Below are positions 23,815-35,128 of a stretch of DNA of 64,000 nucleotides, piece by piece (position 1 is the first letter of the stretch; the number at the start of each line of letters is the position of its first letter). Both the position numbers and the translations under genes were made by a program. Below the pieces are notes generated by a model. The model did not search any database, was not told the origin of the DNA, and saw only the letters and a list, made by a program, of their open reading frames with translations. Source of the DNA: Thinopyrum elongatum (Eukaryota > Streptophyta > Magnoliopsida > Poales > Poaceae); NCBI GenBank assembly GCA_011799875.1, contig CM022301.1, positions 10,125,570 to 10,189,569 on the forward strand, given 5' to 3'.

Positions 23815-25435
23815 ACCGATGGCAATGCGCGGGGCGACTGATTGATGTAGATGTGTCTCACCGAGTGGCGACGCGCGGGGCTGCCGAGTGGCGAGGATGT
23901 GACCAACCGAATGGCGACGCGCGGGGCGGCCGAGTGGTGATGTGGTGACCAACCGAGAGGCGACGCGCGGGGCGGCCGAGTGGTGATGAGGTGACCAACC
24001 CAGTGGCGACGCGCGGGGCGGCCGAGTGGTGATGAGGCGACCAACCGAGTGGCGACGCGCGGGGCGGCCGAGTGGTGATGAGCTGACCAACCGAGAGGCG
24101 ACGCGCGGGGCGGCCGAGTGGTGTTGAGGTGACCAAACGAGTGGGCGACGAGCGGGGCGGCCCGCAGTGGTGATGAGTGACCAACGAGAGTGGCGACGAC
24201 GGGGCGGGGAGAGTGGTGATGAGGTGAACACCGAGGTGGGAGGACTGTGGGGGGCGCCCAGTGGTGAGGAGGGACCAAAGAATGGAAGGGGCGAAGAGAG
24301 GGGGGGAGTGGTGATGAGGGGACCAACGAGTGGAGAGCGCGGGGGCGCGAGTGGTGATGAGGTGACCAACCGAGTGGCGACGCGCGGGGCGCCGAGTGGT
24401 GATGAGGTGACCAGCCGAGTGCGACGCGCGGGGCGGCCGAGTGGTATGAGGTACCAACCGAGTGGCGACGCGCGGGGCTGCCGAGTGTTTGAGGTGACCA
24501 ACCGAGAGGCGACGCGGGGGCGGCCGCAGTGGTGATGAGGTACCAACTGTGGCGACGCGCGGGCGGCCGAGTGGTGATGAGGTGACCACCGAGAGGCGAC
24601 GCGGGGGCGGCCGATGTTGATGAGGTGCACCAACCTGTGGCGACGCGGGGGGCGCCGATGGTGATGAGGTGACCAACCGAGAGGCGACGCGCGGGGGGGG
24701 CGAGGTGTGAGGAGTGATAACCAAGTGGCGACGCGCGGGGCGGCCGAGTGGTGATGAGGTGACCAACCGAGAGGCGACGCGGGCGGCCGAGAGTGGTGAT
24801 GAGGTGACCAACCTAGAGGCGACGCGCGGGGCGGCCGAGTGTGGATGAGGTGACCAACCGAGAGGCGACGCGCGGGGCGCGGGCCGAGTGTGATGATGGT
24901 GACCAACCTAGATGCGACGAGCGGGGCGCGGGTCGAGTGGTGATGAGGTGACCAACCAGAGGCGACGCGCGGGGCGGCGGTGAGTGCGAGTGATGATAGG
25001 TGACCAACAAGAGGCGACGCGCGGGGCGGCCGATGGTGGTGATGAGGTGACCAACAAGAGGCGACGCGCCGGGGCGGCCGAGTGGTGATGAGGTGACCAA
25101 CAAGAGGCGACGCGCGGGGCGGCGATGGTGATGAGGTGACCAACAAGAGGCGACGCGCGGGGGCCGAGTGGTGATGAGGTGACCAACCAAGAGGCGACGC
25201 GCGGGCGGCCGAGTGCGGTGGTGATGAGGTGACAACCAAGAGGCACGCGCTGGGGCGGGCTGTGAGTGGTTGATGAGGTGACCAACCAAGAAGCGACGCG
25301 CGGGGCGGCCGAGTGGTGATGAGGTGACTAACCAAGAGGCGACGCGCGGGGCGGCCGAGTGGTGATGAGGTGACCAGCCAAGAGGCGACGCGCGGGGCGG
25401 CTGAGTGGTGATGAGGTGACCAGCCAAGAGGCGCC
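23815..25435 (-). repeat. 46-bp tandem array, about 35 copies, in F
   Basis: The unit contains 'gaggtgaccaaccgagtggc' followed by 'gacgcgcggggcggccgagt'. Unit starts at 23947, 23993 and 24039 give a clean 46-bp period. Because 46 is not a multiple of three the array cycles through all frames, and its minus strand lacks stops in all of them, producing a spurious 716-codon frame (23812-25962). Sections 24140-24720 and 24835-25290 show many single-base insertions and deletions, while 23900-24130 and 25290-25430 are regular. Confidence 0.93.
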
Positions 25436-25690
25436 CGACCGCTTGGCGGCGCACAGGGTGACCGAGTCGAGCATGTTGTCGAAGATGTACCCAACCGCTT
25501 GACGGTGCGCTGTGCGGCCGACTGGGCAAGTTGATGAAGACGCGCCCGACCGCTTGGCGGCGCGCAGGGTGACCGAGTCGAGCATGTTGTTGAAGATGTA
25601 CCCAACCGCTTGACGGTGCGCTGTGCGGCCGACTGGGCAAGTTGATGAAGACGCGCCCGACCGCTTGGCGGCGCCGCGCGGGGCGGGCGA
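25433..25690 (-). repeat. 111-bp tandem repeat in F, 2.3 copies
   Basis: 'gcccgaccgcttggcggc' occurs at 25433, 25544 and 25655, giving a 111-bp period. The first two units are almost identical (gtcgaagatg versus gttgaagatg), so this is a recent duplication next to the 46-bp array. Confidence 0.9.
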
Positions 25691-26879
25691 GTCATGGAGA
25701 TGCGAGGAAGTTGACCGCAGCGTGTCCGTCGTTGATGAAGATGCGTCCCGTGGAGTGGCGACGCGCGGGGCGTCCGAGCGAGGCGGACGCGTCCCGCGGA
25801 GTGACGATGCGCGGGGCGTCCGAGTGAAGTAGACGTATCCAGCTGAATGACGACGAAGCACGAGGCGACCGAGTGATTGCTGGACGAAAATGTCCATGTC
25901 TGACTGTCGCAGTGGTTTGTTAGCCATCCGAGTAAATTCGTCCGAGCATACGTGCGAATCATTCGAGTGGATGGTCATTCAAGTGAGCTTTAGTCCCGTC
26001 CGAGTGAACCTGGATTCGAATCAAAAAGGGACTGTTAAGCAATTGTAGAGTAATTTAAGAACTAAACTGTAAAATGATCGGAGAGGATAAGGTCCTTAAT
26101 TCTCTGTCGAGTGGCTGGGACTTGTTCCGCCAGGTTCGTCGTTGATACTGCAGATGAGGCTGGAGACTACGACAAGCCAGACGGCGCTGGTGGCCGTGCG
26201 TGGAGGTTCGACGACGGCCTCGCAGACGAAGCCGGACACGACGACGAGGCGGATGGCGCCGGTGGCTGCATGCCGAAGCCAACCAACCGAGTAACCTGCA
26301 TGTTAATTGTCCAGAGTTCAAAAATCATCTCCGGGCCTGCCGGCCAAGTGAACCTGTTCGTTAGCCGGCCGAGTGAAAAGGTGAATCGGCCGAGTGAACC
26401 TTAGCTGGGCTGCGATTCGATCGCCACACCATCAGCCGAGTGGAATAAATGATGAGTCGGTCAGGCGGCGTTGTTCGTTAAGCCTGCAAGTTAGCAAGTC
26501 CTCGTACATCCACAAATATTTTTTGCTTGAATAAGTGTCTTCGCATGGATGCTATTTTGCAAGGATTAAAGACCACGGGTGGTTATGCATGCACGCACAA
26601 ATTAACCGGTGTGGAAACCAAAAGATAAGCAATTAAGCCATTAATTTGCGGAAATAGTGAAGGCAATCAATCACCGTAATTAGGTAACGGGCGCTGGGAA
26701 TCCTCACCTGATGAGCCGCTTAATGAGGCGATTAACTGAACGAAACAGCCAGCCCACATCATGAGGCCCTCGTTATGCACTTGGGATAGTGGGTTACGTA
26801 CTCTCCGAAGAAGACGACGCAGATGAAGGAGACGCAAGCGGCCGGGTAGCACGTGCTGCCGGCGATGCAAGCGAGGGAC

Positions 26880-27080
26880 GGCGAGCGCGTCGCAGGGCGG
26901 GCGAGCACAGCGATGGGCCGGCAAGCGCGTCACAGAGCGAGCGCGTACGGCGCTGGGCCGGCGAGTGCGGCACGGGGCCGGCGAATGCGTACGGCGCTGG
27001 GCCGGCGAGTTCGGCACGGGGCCGGCGTGTGCAGTGCAGGACGGGCGAGCATGGCGCTGGGCCGGCTAGCGCGGCGCAGC
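26880..27080 (-). repeat. GC-rich short repeats near the F primer site
   Basis: 'ggcgctgggccggcgagt' variants recur about every 20-60 bp. The region is CpG-rich, about 250 bp downstream of the primer site on the minus strand. Short frames here follow base composition and are not called as genes. Confidence 0.65.
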
Positions 27081-27291
27081 ATATCACCTCTTCGGGAGTC
27101 AGACGGGGGCGATCACTTCGGCTCTTCATCCGCATGTGCAGCGACCATGCGTGGAAGAGCGGCGACAGCATTCGCATACGAGGCTGAAGATGACCCTGTT
27201 CTTGGCAAAGGCAAGATGCATCACAAGTAAAATAGGGAATAGATGTAAGAATTGATACAAACCGTCTGCATCATGGTTCGATAGACGCCAT

Positions 27292-27309
27292 GCCCCACAG
27301 TGGGCGCCA
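27292..27309 (-). other. Primer-binding site of element F
   Basis: On the minus strand TGGCGCCCACTGTGGGGC starts two bases inside the interior, directly after the 5' LTR. It has the TGG start expected for pairing with a tRNA 3' CCA end. It fixes the orientation of F. Confidence 0.85.
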
Positions 27310-27311
27310 TC

Positions 27312-27985
27312 TGTCGTGGGAACGATTCCGACAATACGAAGGGGGTACGGTAAAGGAGCATGATCTACCGAGATGCATATGGGTGACACAGTGATTTTAG
27401 CGAGTTCGGGCCTCTCACGGTGGAGATAACGACCCTACATCTCGTGCTTCGGAGAGGTTTTCCTTTGTCTGTCATGAACACGGAGTTACATGGTATATTT
27501 GAGAGAGAGAGAGGGAGAGGAGAACGGACCTCCGTGGTCCTGAGACTAATGGCAAGAGAGAGAGCCAGGGGGAAGAATGAGCCTGTCTAGTCTAGTGGTG
27601 GGGGGTGGCTTATATAGAGTGCGCCACCCCCTCACCTCCTGTGTTACAAAGTGGGGCATTGATGCCGTAACGCCAGATGATGCTTCGACTGCCTTGTCGA
27701 CTGTCGGTCTTCGCATATCCGAGTGAGCCATACGACCGAGTGATTCACTGTCCTCCGAGTGGATGGTACGATGATATGTCCGAGTGGAATCAGGTACTCC
27801 GAGTGGAATGGGTTCGTCGAGTGGAGTGCTATGCTCTGAGTGGTTATTGCCGTCCGAGTGACTTTCAAGTTGCAGTACATCTGAACGGCGATCTGGCCCA
27901 GGGGCCAAGTACAAAGTGTAAGGTGTCCATGGGTAGGGTCTTTAGGTCAGGCCTGTTACCCTACCCCCAATACACGTCCTCGTCA
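27312..27985 (-). repeat. 5' LTR of element F
   Basis: This 674-bp LTR is the partner of 20192-20847. It carries an extra 18 bp ('ccgagtggaat' duplicated) near 27780. Confidence 0.92.
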
Positions 27986-28029
27986 GCGACCATGACGGCC
28001 ACGACGATGATAGTGACTACCACATTGTT

Positions 28030-29058
28030 AGCCTGCACCACTCTCTGGCTTCCCCCATTACGGTATACGTGGGCCCGAGGGATTTCGGCCCCCGCATCCG
28101 TGATATGTTCTTCCCACCACGATTCCGAGTCACTGGCATCAACATGTACACGAACGAGACTTGGCTAGATGGCTGGTTGGCCGACTACCACACGGCATGC
28201 AGGACCACTGGAGGCAATGAATATGTTATGATCCACTACTTGCCCTTGTACCTAGCCGACTCGGCTCAAACTTGGCTCACCAGCCTGCCATAGGGCAGCA
28301 TCCAGAACTGGGCTGACCTCGAGACCCTCTTCGTGAACAATTTCCAGGGCACTTACAATAGGCCTGGGAATGCTTGGGAGCTCCACAACTCTACCCAAGA
28401 AACGGGCGAGACCCTCAGAGAGTACATCCAGTACTTCTCCAAAAAGAAGAACTCTCTGCCGGAAGTTCGGGAGGGAGACATCATCACCGCTTTCTCCAAA
28501 GGTCTTTAGAGCATGGACCACATCCACAAGTTCGCACACAAGGATCCTTAGTCTACGTGAGAGATCTTCGACATCACTAACAATTTCGCGACCGGTGAGG
28601 AGGCTATTCGCAGTGCGACCAATGGTGACAAGGGGAAGGGCAATGGCCCCGAGTCCTCCAAAGAGAAGTATCGCTCCGAGTCACCTAGGAAGAAGCACCG
28701 GAAGCGCAAGGGTGGAGACCTCGTTGCCGCCACTAAGCGTGCTCTGCAGCGCCGTCCTCAGCACGACAATGCCACTTTCGAGGAGATGATGGGATATCTG
28801 TGTCACTTCCATGGCCCAAAGTCAAACGACCTCACGTGCGACTGCAACCTCCTAAAGAAGCATGTGTCGGCGAGTAAATATTTTTCTCCCAGCCGAGACA
28901 AGAACGATCCTCCTCTGGATGGGACCACAAAGTTCTCGAAAGACACTGGTGTCCTCATGATCTTTAGCAACCCGAGTGGCTATGTGTCCATGTGTATCCA
29001 GAAGGTCATGGCCCGCAAGGCCAATTTAATCAAGTCGGCTGTGCCTCAGTACCACTGA
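28030..29058 (+). pseudogene. gag of element B (broken)
   Basis: The frame through FGPRIRDMFFPPRFRV and LYLADSAQTWLTSLP, then 'WADLETLFVNNFQGTY', 'GETLREYIQYFSKK' and 'FDITNNFATGEEAI', is a typical plant gypsy Gag with the retrotransposon-gag core. A zinc-knuckle-like 'CHFHGPKSNDLTCDC' lies near 28798-28845. In-frame stops occur at 28291, 28507, 28549 and 28558. The first three stand where Gln (CAG) is expected and the fourth where Arg (CGA) is expected. It cannot make a full capsid protein. Confidence 0.8.
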
Positions 29059-29099
29059 TGGTCCTAGTTTGCGATCTCCTTTGACTGCTCAGATCAACC

Positions 29100-29721
29100 C
29101 GACCATGTACCCCACCTAGGAAGGTTCCCCTTGGTGGTGGTGGACCCACTCATCCATGGCATCCACCTCACCAAGGTCCCCATGGACGGAGGGAGCAGGT
29201 TGAACATCTGCTACATCAAGACCCTTGATGACATGAAGATCTCCTGCTCAAAGTTCAGGACCACTAGCACACCCTTCCAGGGAGTCATGCCAGGCAGGCA
29301 AGTGAGACCACTCGGGAAGATCACTTTGGACGTCACCTTCGGTACACCCAGCAACTTCTAGACCTAGACCCTCACCTTCAAGGTCATCGACTTCCCAGGC
29401 TCATCTCATGCCATCCTGGGGCATCCCTGCTATGCCAAATTCATGGTTGTTCCTAGTTACGTCTGCCTGAAGCTCAAGATGCTGAGTACCCATGGGATAA
29501 TAACAGTGCAAAGCAACATCCAACACGCCTACGCATGTGACCTGGAAAACTGCGACCTCGCCACAGCCCAAGCCGCAGCAGCCGAGCTTGACAGCCTCAA
29601 GTCAGCCGTGGTTGAGGACGCACTCCCAATGAAGAAGACTTCAGCATCAACGTCACTTCAGTCGGCATGGGAAGACAAGCTGGTCCAGATAGACCTAGAA
29701 GATTCCTCCAAGACGGCGTAG
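29100..29721 (+). pseudogene. Protease region of element B (broken)
   Basis: Text such as 'TKVPMDGGSRLNICYIKTL' carries the D-G-G-S active-site variant usual for Tat-lineage aspartic proteases. It is followed by 'GKITLDVTFGTPSNF' and, after two TAG stops (29359 and 29365), 'FPGSSHAILGHPCYAKF'. A further TAG ends the frame at 29719. It would have cleaved the Gag-Pol precursor. Confidence 0.75.
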
Positions 29722-30114
29722 ATCGGGACCAACTCGGCAATAAATAGGAAAGCGTGCTCGTCAGCTTCCTCCATGAAAATTGGGACATCTTCGCATGGAA
29801 AGGGCTTGGCAAGCTTGGAGTCCCCAGGGGGCTACTGAGCACTCTCTAAACATCCGACCAAACACCAAACCAGTCAAGCAGCGCCTGCACCGCTTTGCTG
29901 AGGACAGACGCATAGCAATAGAGGAGGAGATAGCTAAGCTTCTGGCTGCTGAATTAATCAAAGAAGTGTATCATCCTGTCTAGCTAGCAAACCCATTCCT
30001 TGTTCGCAAAAAGAATGGAAAGTGGAAAATGGGTGCTGACTACACAAGCCTCAACAAAGAATGTCCCAAAGATCCCTTCACACTACCTCGCATCGACCAG
30101 GTGGTTGATGCAAC
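29722..30114 (+). pseudogene. 5' part of reverse transcriptase of element B
   Basis: The frame around 29858-29983 reads 'LNIRPNTKPVKQRLHRF' and 'EIAKLLAAELIKEVYHP', the N-terminal fingers of plant gypsy RT. After a TAG at 29981 it continues 'KKNGKWKMGADYTSLNKECP'. It is cut at 30114 by an inserted LTR; RT resumes at about 31690. Confidence 0.8.
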
Positions 30115-31666
30115 TGATATTCCCAGCTAATCTTTATGCCTGTTGAACATAGTTGTTGGGCACTGAAGATCAAGGGTTTGCAGCAAATAGAAAGTATTTC
30201 TTCCAGTTTAGAACCAAGATATCAATCCAACGGAGTCCCAGGCTACTGATAGTGCTCAACACCTGCACACAATTAGAGAACTTCTTGATCCCCAACTTAG
30301 ATAGTGAGATTGTCACTATCACTACCCTTGCTAATTACAAGTATTAATGAATAGTGTGATTGGAATTGATGATTATAAGCAAGTAAACAAAATTGTTCAG
30401 ATTCTAAAGAACAGAAAAAGAGTTTGATCAAGGTTGTGATTATGTGGAATAAAGGACTGGGATCCATAACTTGACTAGTGGCATCTCTCTAGAAAACATT
30501 GCATAGGTGTGGTGAACAGATTACAGTTGCGTATCAACTAAATTCCAGTGTTTACAGTTGATTATACATGTCATGATTGCATATAGGCATTACGTCCTTG
30601 TATCTAGACCGTTATCTAACTGCATCTATAACTAATACTCCACCCGAGATCTCTATCCAACATGTATCTCTAAGTATTATGTAAGAATAGAGCATTGCCT
30701 TAAGCAATGTGATGTAATGTAGATAGTGTATTCTCTTTACCTCTAGCTCATCATGGAGACAACTAGTCAACTACCTTTTTATCCTTAGTGGCAATAACAC
30801 GATGCAAGCTTTTTCCCTTTCTGTCACTGGGATAGATTACTTGCAAGATTAAACCCAACTAACATACACAACTCCCTCTTGGAGATCATCAGTCAAACAT
30901 GTCCAATGAAAGACTAATATATTGGAGAGAGAATATGTCTATAAATCATGCAACAAAGAACTCAAAATAATCCAAAAGAAACCATATATAGATCTGATCA
31001 TAAAGTGACAATTCATCACACCACAACAAACACACCGAGAATTACTTTAGATGGATCACAATCATGTAGGGCAACTCATGTGATCTTTGTATTGAGAAGC
31101 AAGGGAGAGAAGATGCCATCTAGCTACTGTTATGAACCCATAGTCCAAGGAGGACTTTTCACATATGGACATGGTGGCAGCGAAGTTGATGAAGACGACT
31201 CTGGCGATAATTTCACCCTCCGGCTGAGTACTGGAAAAGGACTCTAGATTGGATCACCGTGGAATGGGAGGTGGAGGTGGCGGAAAAAATCTTCGATAAA
31301 TCTTTCTAGATATTTTGGGCAAATATAAATGCAGGGGCATCAAGAGGCAGTGGAGGGGCGCCCTATGCGGCCCACGCGCCCACCTCGCGCCCTAGGGCTA
31401 GGGCCGTGTGGGGCCCACAGGAGCACCCTCTGCTGACTTCTGGTTCTTCTGGCTCTTTCCCGATGAGAAACTTCCAGAAATATTTTTTTCTAATTTTTTC
31501 ATCTCCGAAACAGTGTTTTTTGAAAAGTCCATAAAAATGCAGAAAATAGCAATTGGCACTGGGTACTGGATTAATAGGTTAGTTCAATAAATCAATATAA
31601 AATTCTGCCAAAACTATACAATAATGATAAAGTACCATAAAGATAGCAAAAATTATAGATACGTCA
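30115..31666 (-). mobile_element. Probable solo LTR (TGACGTATC family), inverted
   Basis: Read on the minus strand this 1.55-kb piece starts TGACGTATCTATAATTTTTG and ends GGGAATATCA. It contains 'ctaacctattaa', 'ccggagggtgaaatt' and 'gatcatgatgg'-like text as in the other Sabrina-type LTRs. It splits the RT frame of B. No clean 5-bp duplication is visible (gcaac left, gggac right), and the right flank repeats part of the target codons. Solo LTR is the simplest reading but the right boundary is uncertain. Confidence 0.65.
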
Positions 31667-32667
31667 GGGACCTATCTGTTGACTCCACTGCCAGCTGCAA
31701 AAATTTATGTGTCTCGGTGACTACTCAGGCTACCATCAGATCAAGATGAAGGAGGAACACCAGATCAAGACTTCGATCATCACCCCATTTGGGGCCTTTT
31801 GATGCATCTCCATGCCTTTCGGCTTGAAGAACATTGGTGCCACGTACCAACGGTGCGTACAATGCTGCCTCTAGGAGCAGTAAAAAAAATGGTGCATATA
31901 ATGCTGCCTCTAGGAGTAGATCGGCAGGCACGTGCAGCCTACATCGATGATGTGGTGGTCAACTGCAAGAAGAAAGAAGACCTCCTAATCAACTTCGAGG
32001 AAACATTCTCCAACCTTAGGAAATTCAACATGAAGCTCAAGAAGCTACTCGTGTTCATCATTTTTGACTGAGTAATTGAGGTTAACTCGGAGAAGATCGA
32101 TGCAATCATTAATATGGTTCCACTAAAAGCCTCAAGGACATCAAAAGGCTCACAGGGTGCTTGGCATCCCTCAACCGATTCATCTCCCGACTCGGTGAGA
32201 AGGCCATGCCCCTCTACAAGCTCCTGATCGAAGAAGTTGAACACCTTCCCTGGATACCTGAGGCCCAAGATGCCCTCGACGGACTGAAGAAGCTATTGAC
32301 CACGCACCTGGTATTGGTTTCCCCAATGCCCGATGAACCGTTGCTTCTCTAGATCACAGCAACTACCCAGCTGGTCAGCACTGTCCTAGTCGTGGAGTGC
32401 TCCGAGCTGGGCCACATCCAGAAGGTCCAGAGTCCAGTCTACTTCATCAGCGAAGTGCTTTCTGAGTCCAAGGCATGGTACCCATAGATATAGAAGATCA
32501 TTTATGGAGTGTTCATGAAAGCTCAGAAGCAGGTCCACTACCTCCAAGTGCACCCGATCACGATGGTTAGTCCCTCCCCAATCGCCGACTTCATCAACAA
32601 TAGGGATGCTACTGGGATTAATGGAATTAATGGCATTCACCATCATCTATACCCCTCGCACGACCAT
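31667..32667 (+). pseudogene. RT palm and RNase H of element B (broken)
   Basis: The frame resumes with 'YSGYHQIKMKEEHQIKTS' and 'MPFGLKNIGATYQR'. The catalytic motif appears as 'YIDDVVVNCKK' (31951-31985), still with both Asp residues. RNase H-connection text 'LASLNRFISRLGEKAMPLYK' and 'WYP.I.KIIYGVFMKAQKQ' follows, the dots being TAG stops at 32485 and 32491. A duplicated fragment ('aatgctgcctctaggagtag') lies at 31860-31925. The frame is cut by element G at 32668. Confidence 0.8.
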
Positions 32668-33969
32668 TGATACGTCTCAAACATATCTATTTATTTTGTT
32701 ATGTTCATGCTTTATTTATATCATTTATACATAGTTTTGGCACACTTTTCTATGATTTTTATTATACTAACCTATTAATCCAGTTCCAGTTGCTGTTTTT
32801 GATGCAAAAAAATAAATATTTTTGGGGTACCAGAAAATACAGGAGAAATACGCTGCCGTAGGAAATCACCAATAGGCCTGCACCAGCCAAAGACCTGCTA
32901 GAGGGGAGTGCCAGGGCCTCCACGCGGCCAAGGGCCTGGCCACATAGGCCCATCATGTGGGGGCTCTGTAGCTCCTTTCCACACGCTCCTGGCGCCCCTG
33001 GCTCTATATACTGACCCTAAGCCTCAACATATTTTATCGAGAATTTTTTCGCCTGCGTTCTGACGTGATCCAATCTAGCCATTTTCTAGGACCTTGTCGG
33101 AGGGGGTATTCATCATCTTTGAACCATCGATCGACTCCTTGCTGCTCCCATGATGATGTGGGAGTAGTCCTCTCTTGGGGCTGAGGGTTTCTAACAATAG
33201 CTATGTGTCCTCTCTCTTTATCCCTTGATCATGTGAGTTTTCGACAATGATTGTGATCATCGGCATTGTTAATGGAGTTGAATTATATGATGTATCCCCT
33301 ATGATGAGTTTCATTATGTTGTATTGAATCTTATTCATGTTGTGCATTGAATATTTGGGAATCATGAGAATATATACTACATATCTTATAATTTTTGGAG
33401 ACACCTAAGGACATTGGGGTGACTCTATGGATTAAGATTAAAAGATAAAGATCATTTGGTGATTTTCTAATATAATTTCTGTTGTTGCTTGAGGTGATAT
33501 TGGTGCGTGCTCAATAGATTAAGATTAGAAAAACAAACTTTGAGGTGTGATTACGATACCAACAAGATCTCATCCCACTTTGATCCAACAAAAAAGGGAA
33601 CTTTGGTGTGATTTGTTACCACACTTTTTGAGGATATAACATGTATTTTAATGAAGTTAATGATGTTGAGAGTTGGCACTAGTGAAACTATGAACCCTAG
33701 ACCTTGTTTCCAAGCACTGAAAAACCGTTCTACTCACCGAACAAGTGCTCCTAATCAATTGACAACTGTGTTAGGTGTGTTGGGGACACAGGAGACAACT
33801 TGTATCTTTATTGTTGGATTGCTTGACAGTGGAATACTTTCAACCTACACCTCCCATGGATTGATAAACCTTAGTTCATCCACTTGAGGTAAGTTGCTGC
33901 TGTCCTACCATCCTCTATGCTTGGAGGCCCAAAAGAGTCTACAAGAATAGAAGTGCATAGTAGATATCA
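32668..33969 (+). repeat. 5' LTR of element G
   Basis: About 1300 bp run from TGATACGTCTCAAACATATC to GTAGATATCA. It is diverged from the LTR at 3012-4571 (for example catatct versus cgtatct at the start) and is a separate subfamily. The 5 bp before it are accat; no partner exists because the right end of G is gone. Confidence 0.75.
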
Positions 33970-33978
33970 AGCTATTTC

Positions 33979-33991
33979 TGGCACAATAGCC
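33979..33991 (+). other. Decayed primer-binding site of element G
   Basis: TGGCACAATAGCC sits 9 bases after the LTR. In intact relatives I recall TGGCGCCGTTGCC at this place; the changes would impair priming. That comparison is from memory. Confidence 0.55.
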
Positions 33992-34340
33992 GTGGATGTG
34001 AGTTCTTGAAGGTATTTTCTTTAGATGTTGAAATTGTATATTTTAGTTTCTTGTTTTTATTTCACTAGTTCTTTACCTTTGCTTATAAAAAAAACTGAGT
34101 ATAACTGAAATGCTCCTTAAAAGTTTTGAACCAATACCTTGTGATGATGAAAGAAAGAAAGGAAAAGTTATTAGTATGTATTCTTTCAATATCACTTATG
34201 CTATTAATATGGAAAACTATAATCTTGGGGATGAAGGGTTTGAAAAATGCTTCTGCTAGTAATGATGAAGTGTTTGAAAAAAAATTGTTAGCAAGGAAGA
34301 TGATTTTGAGAATGTTTTTGCTAGTGAGGGTGATGCTGAT

Positions 34341-35128
34341 ATGTTTGAAAATATATTTGCTATAAAAGATGCATATGTTAAACATCTTCCTGATGATAAT
34401 GAACATGAAACAATGATTCAATATGAACTTTCTAAACCTCCTGACCCTAGCTTGGAGAAGAAAATTTACAATCATGAGAACATGCCTCCCATTTATGATG
34501 ATTGCAATATTATTGAAATTGGGTTTGGAGAGGTCATGACTTTAGGTACTATTAGTCCTACTATTTCGGAGTGTGTTATGATTGATTATGATGATTGCAA
34601 TATTATTAAAAGTGGGTTTGGAGAGGTCAAAACCTTAGGTAGTGTTGATCCGACTATTTTGGTGGGTGTTACGGTTGATTATTATCAGAACAAGGTTGCT
34701 ATCTATGATGACTATCATAATGATACTTATACTAAAAACAATAATAATCATCCTTATGAAACTTGTCATAGTTATGAAGATAAATACTTCCCCACTGAAT
34801 ACCACCCTTTTAATATGCAATTGGTTCATAAAGATGAAGTTTCACATGATAGCTTTATTGTTGAATTTAATCCCACTGTACCAACAAGAAAGAATTTACT
34901 TATGTGGAAAGTAATAATCCTTTTGTGCATGTAGATAAAGAAAAGAATTTTTTGTGTGATAACTATATTATAGAGTTTGATCATGATGCCACTGAAAATT
35001 ATTATGAGAGATGGAGACATGGTTATAGATATCTCAACAATATGGTAGTTACTTCATGCTCCAATAATGATTTATTTGCTAATAAGATTCCTATGCATAG
35101 GAGGTGGGTTAGACTTAAATGTGTTTAA
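34341..35128 (+). pseudogene. Family-specific reading frame of element G (broken)
   Basis: Two overlapping frames (34341-34934 and 34904-35128) together read as one Asp/Asn/His-rich protein: an internal duplication 'YDDCNII.IGFGEV' / 'YDDCNIIKSGFGEV', then 'DNYIIEFDHDATENYYE' and a conserved end 'KIPMHRRWVRLKC'. One frame break occurs near 34910. I recall the same frame from related Sabrina-like elements. It has no known domain, and its function is unknown. Confidence 0.6.

Larger units (their letters stand above)
20192..27985 (-). mobile_element. Non-autonomous LTR retrotransposon F (7.8 kb), repeat-rich
   Basis: Two LTRs (20192-20847 and 27312-27985) flank 6.5 kb of interior with no recognisable retroelement domain. 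On the minus strand the LTR reads TGACGAGGACG...CCCACGACA. A primer site adjoins the right LTR and a 'ttcgggggctaa' polypurine tract adjoins the left one, so the element points left. Flanks are gtgac (20187-20191) and gcgac (27986-27990), a 5-bp duplication with one change. The interior is dominated by tandem repeats (147, ~72, 46 and 111 bp units). This structure fits a LARD-type element that depends on another element's proteins. LTR divergence is about 17 substitutions in 656 bp by hand, roughly 1 million years. Confidence 0.88.
19332..32667 (+). mobile_element. Degenerate gypsy element B (Tat-like), twice interrupted
   Basis: The parts in order are LTR 19332-19749, leader 19750-20191, (element F inserted), gag 27986-29058, protease 29100-29721, RT 29722-30114, (LTR insertion), RT/RNase H 31667-32667. 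It then stops at the 5' end of element G. The gag, protease and RT reading frames match Tat-lineage plant gypsy elements. There are many stops and frame breaks. The integrase and 3' end were lost with the deletion that also removed the right half of G. Confidence 0.75.

Noticed and set aside
23815..25435. Possible CRISPR-like array of regular repeats
   Set aside because: The units are contiguous with no unique spacers, and the context is a plant retrotransposon.
23812..25962. 716-codon open frame on the minus strand
   Set aside because: It is made of the 46-bp repeat, whose minus strand has no stop in any frame. The protein has no domain and changes frame with every unit, so it is a by-product of the repeat.
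26789..27230. Ala/Arg-rich frames on both strands near the F primer site
   Set aside because: GC-rich short repeats explain them. They overlap on both strands and have no domain.
34083..34475. Minus-strand frame over the element G reading frame
   Set aside because: It is the antisense shadow of the plus-strand family-specific frame.
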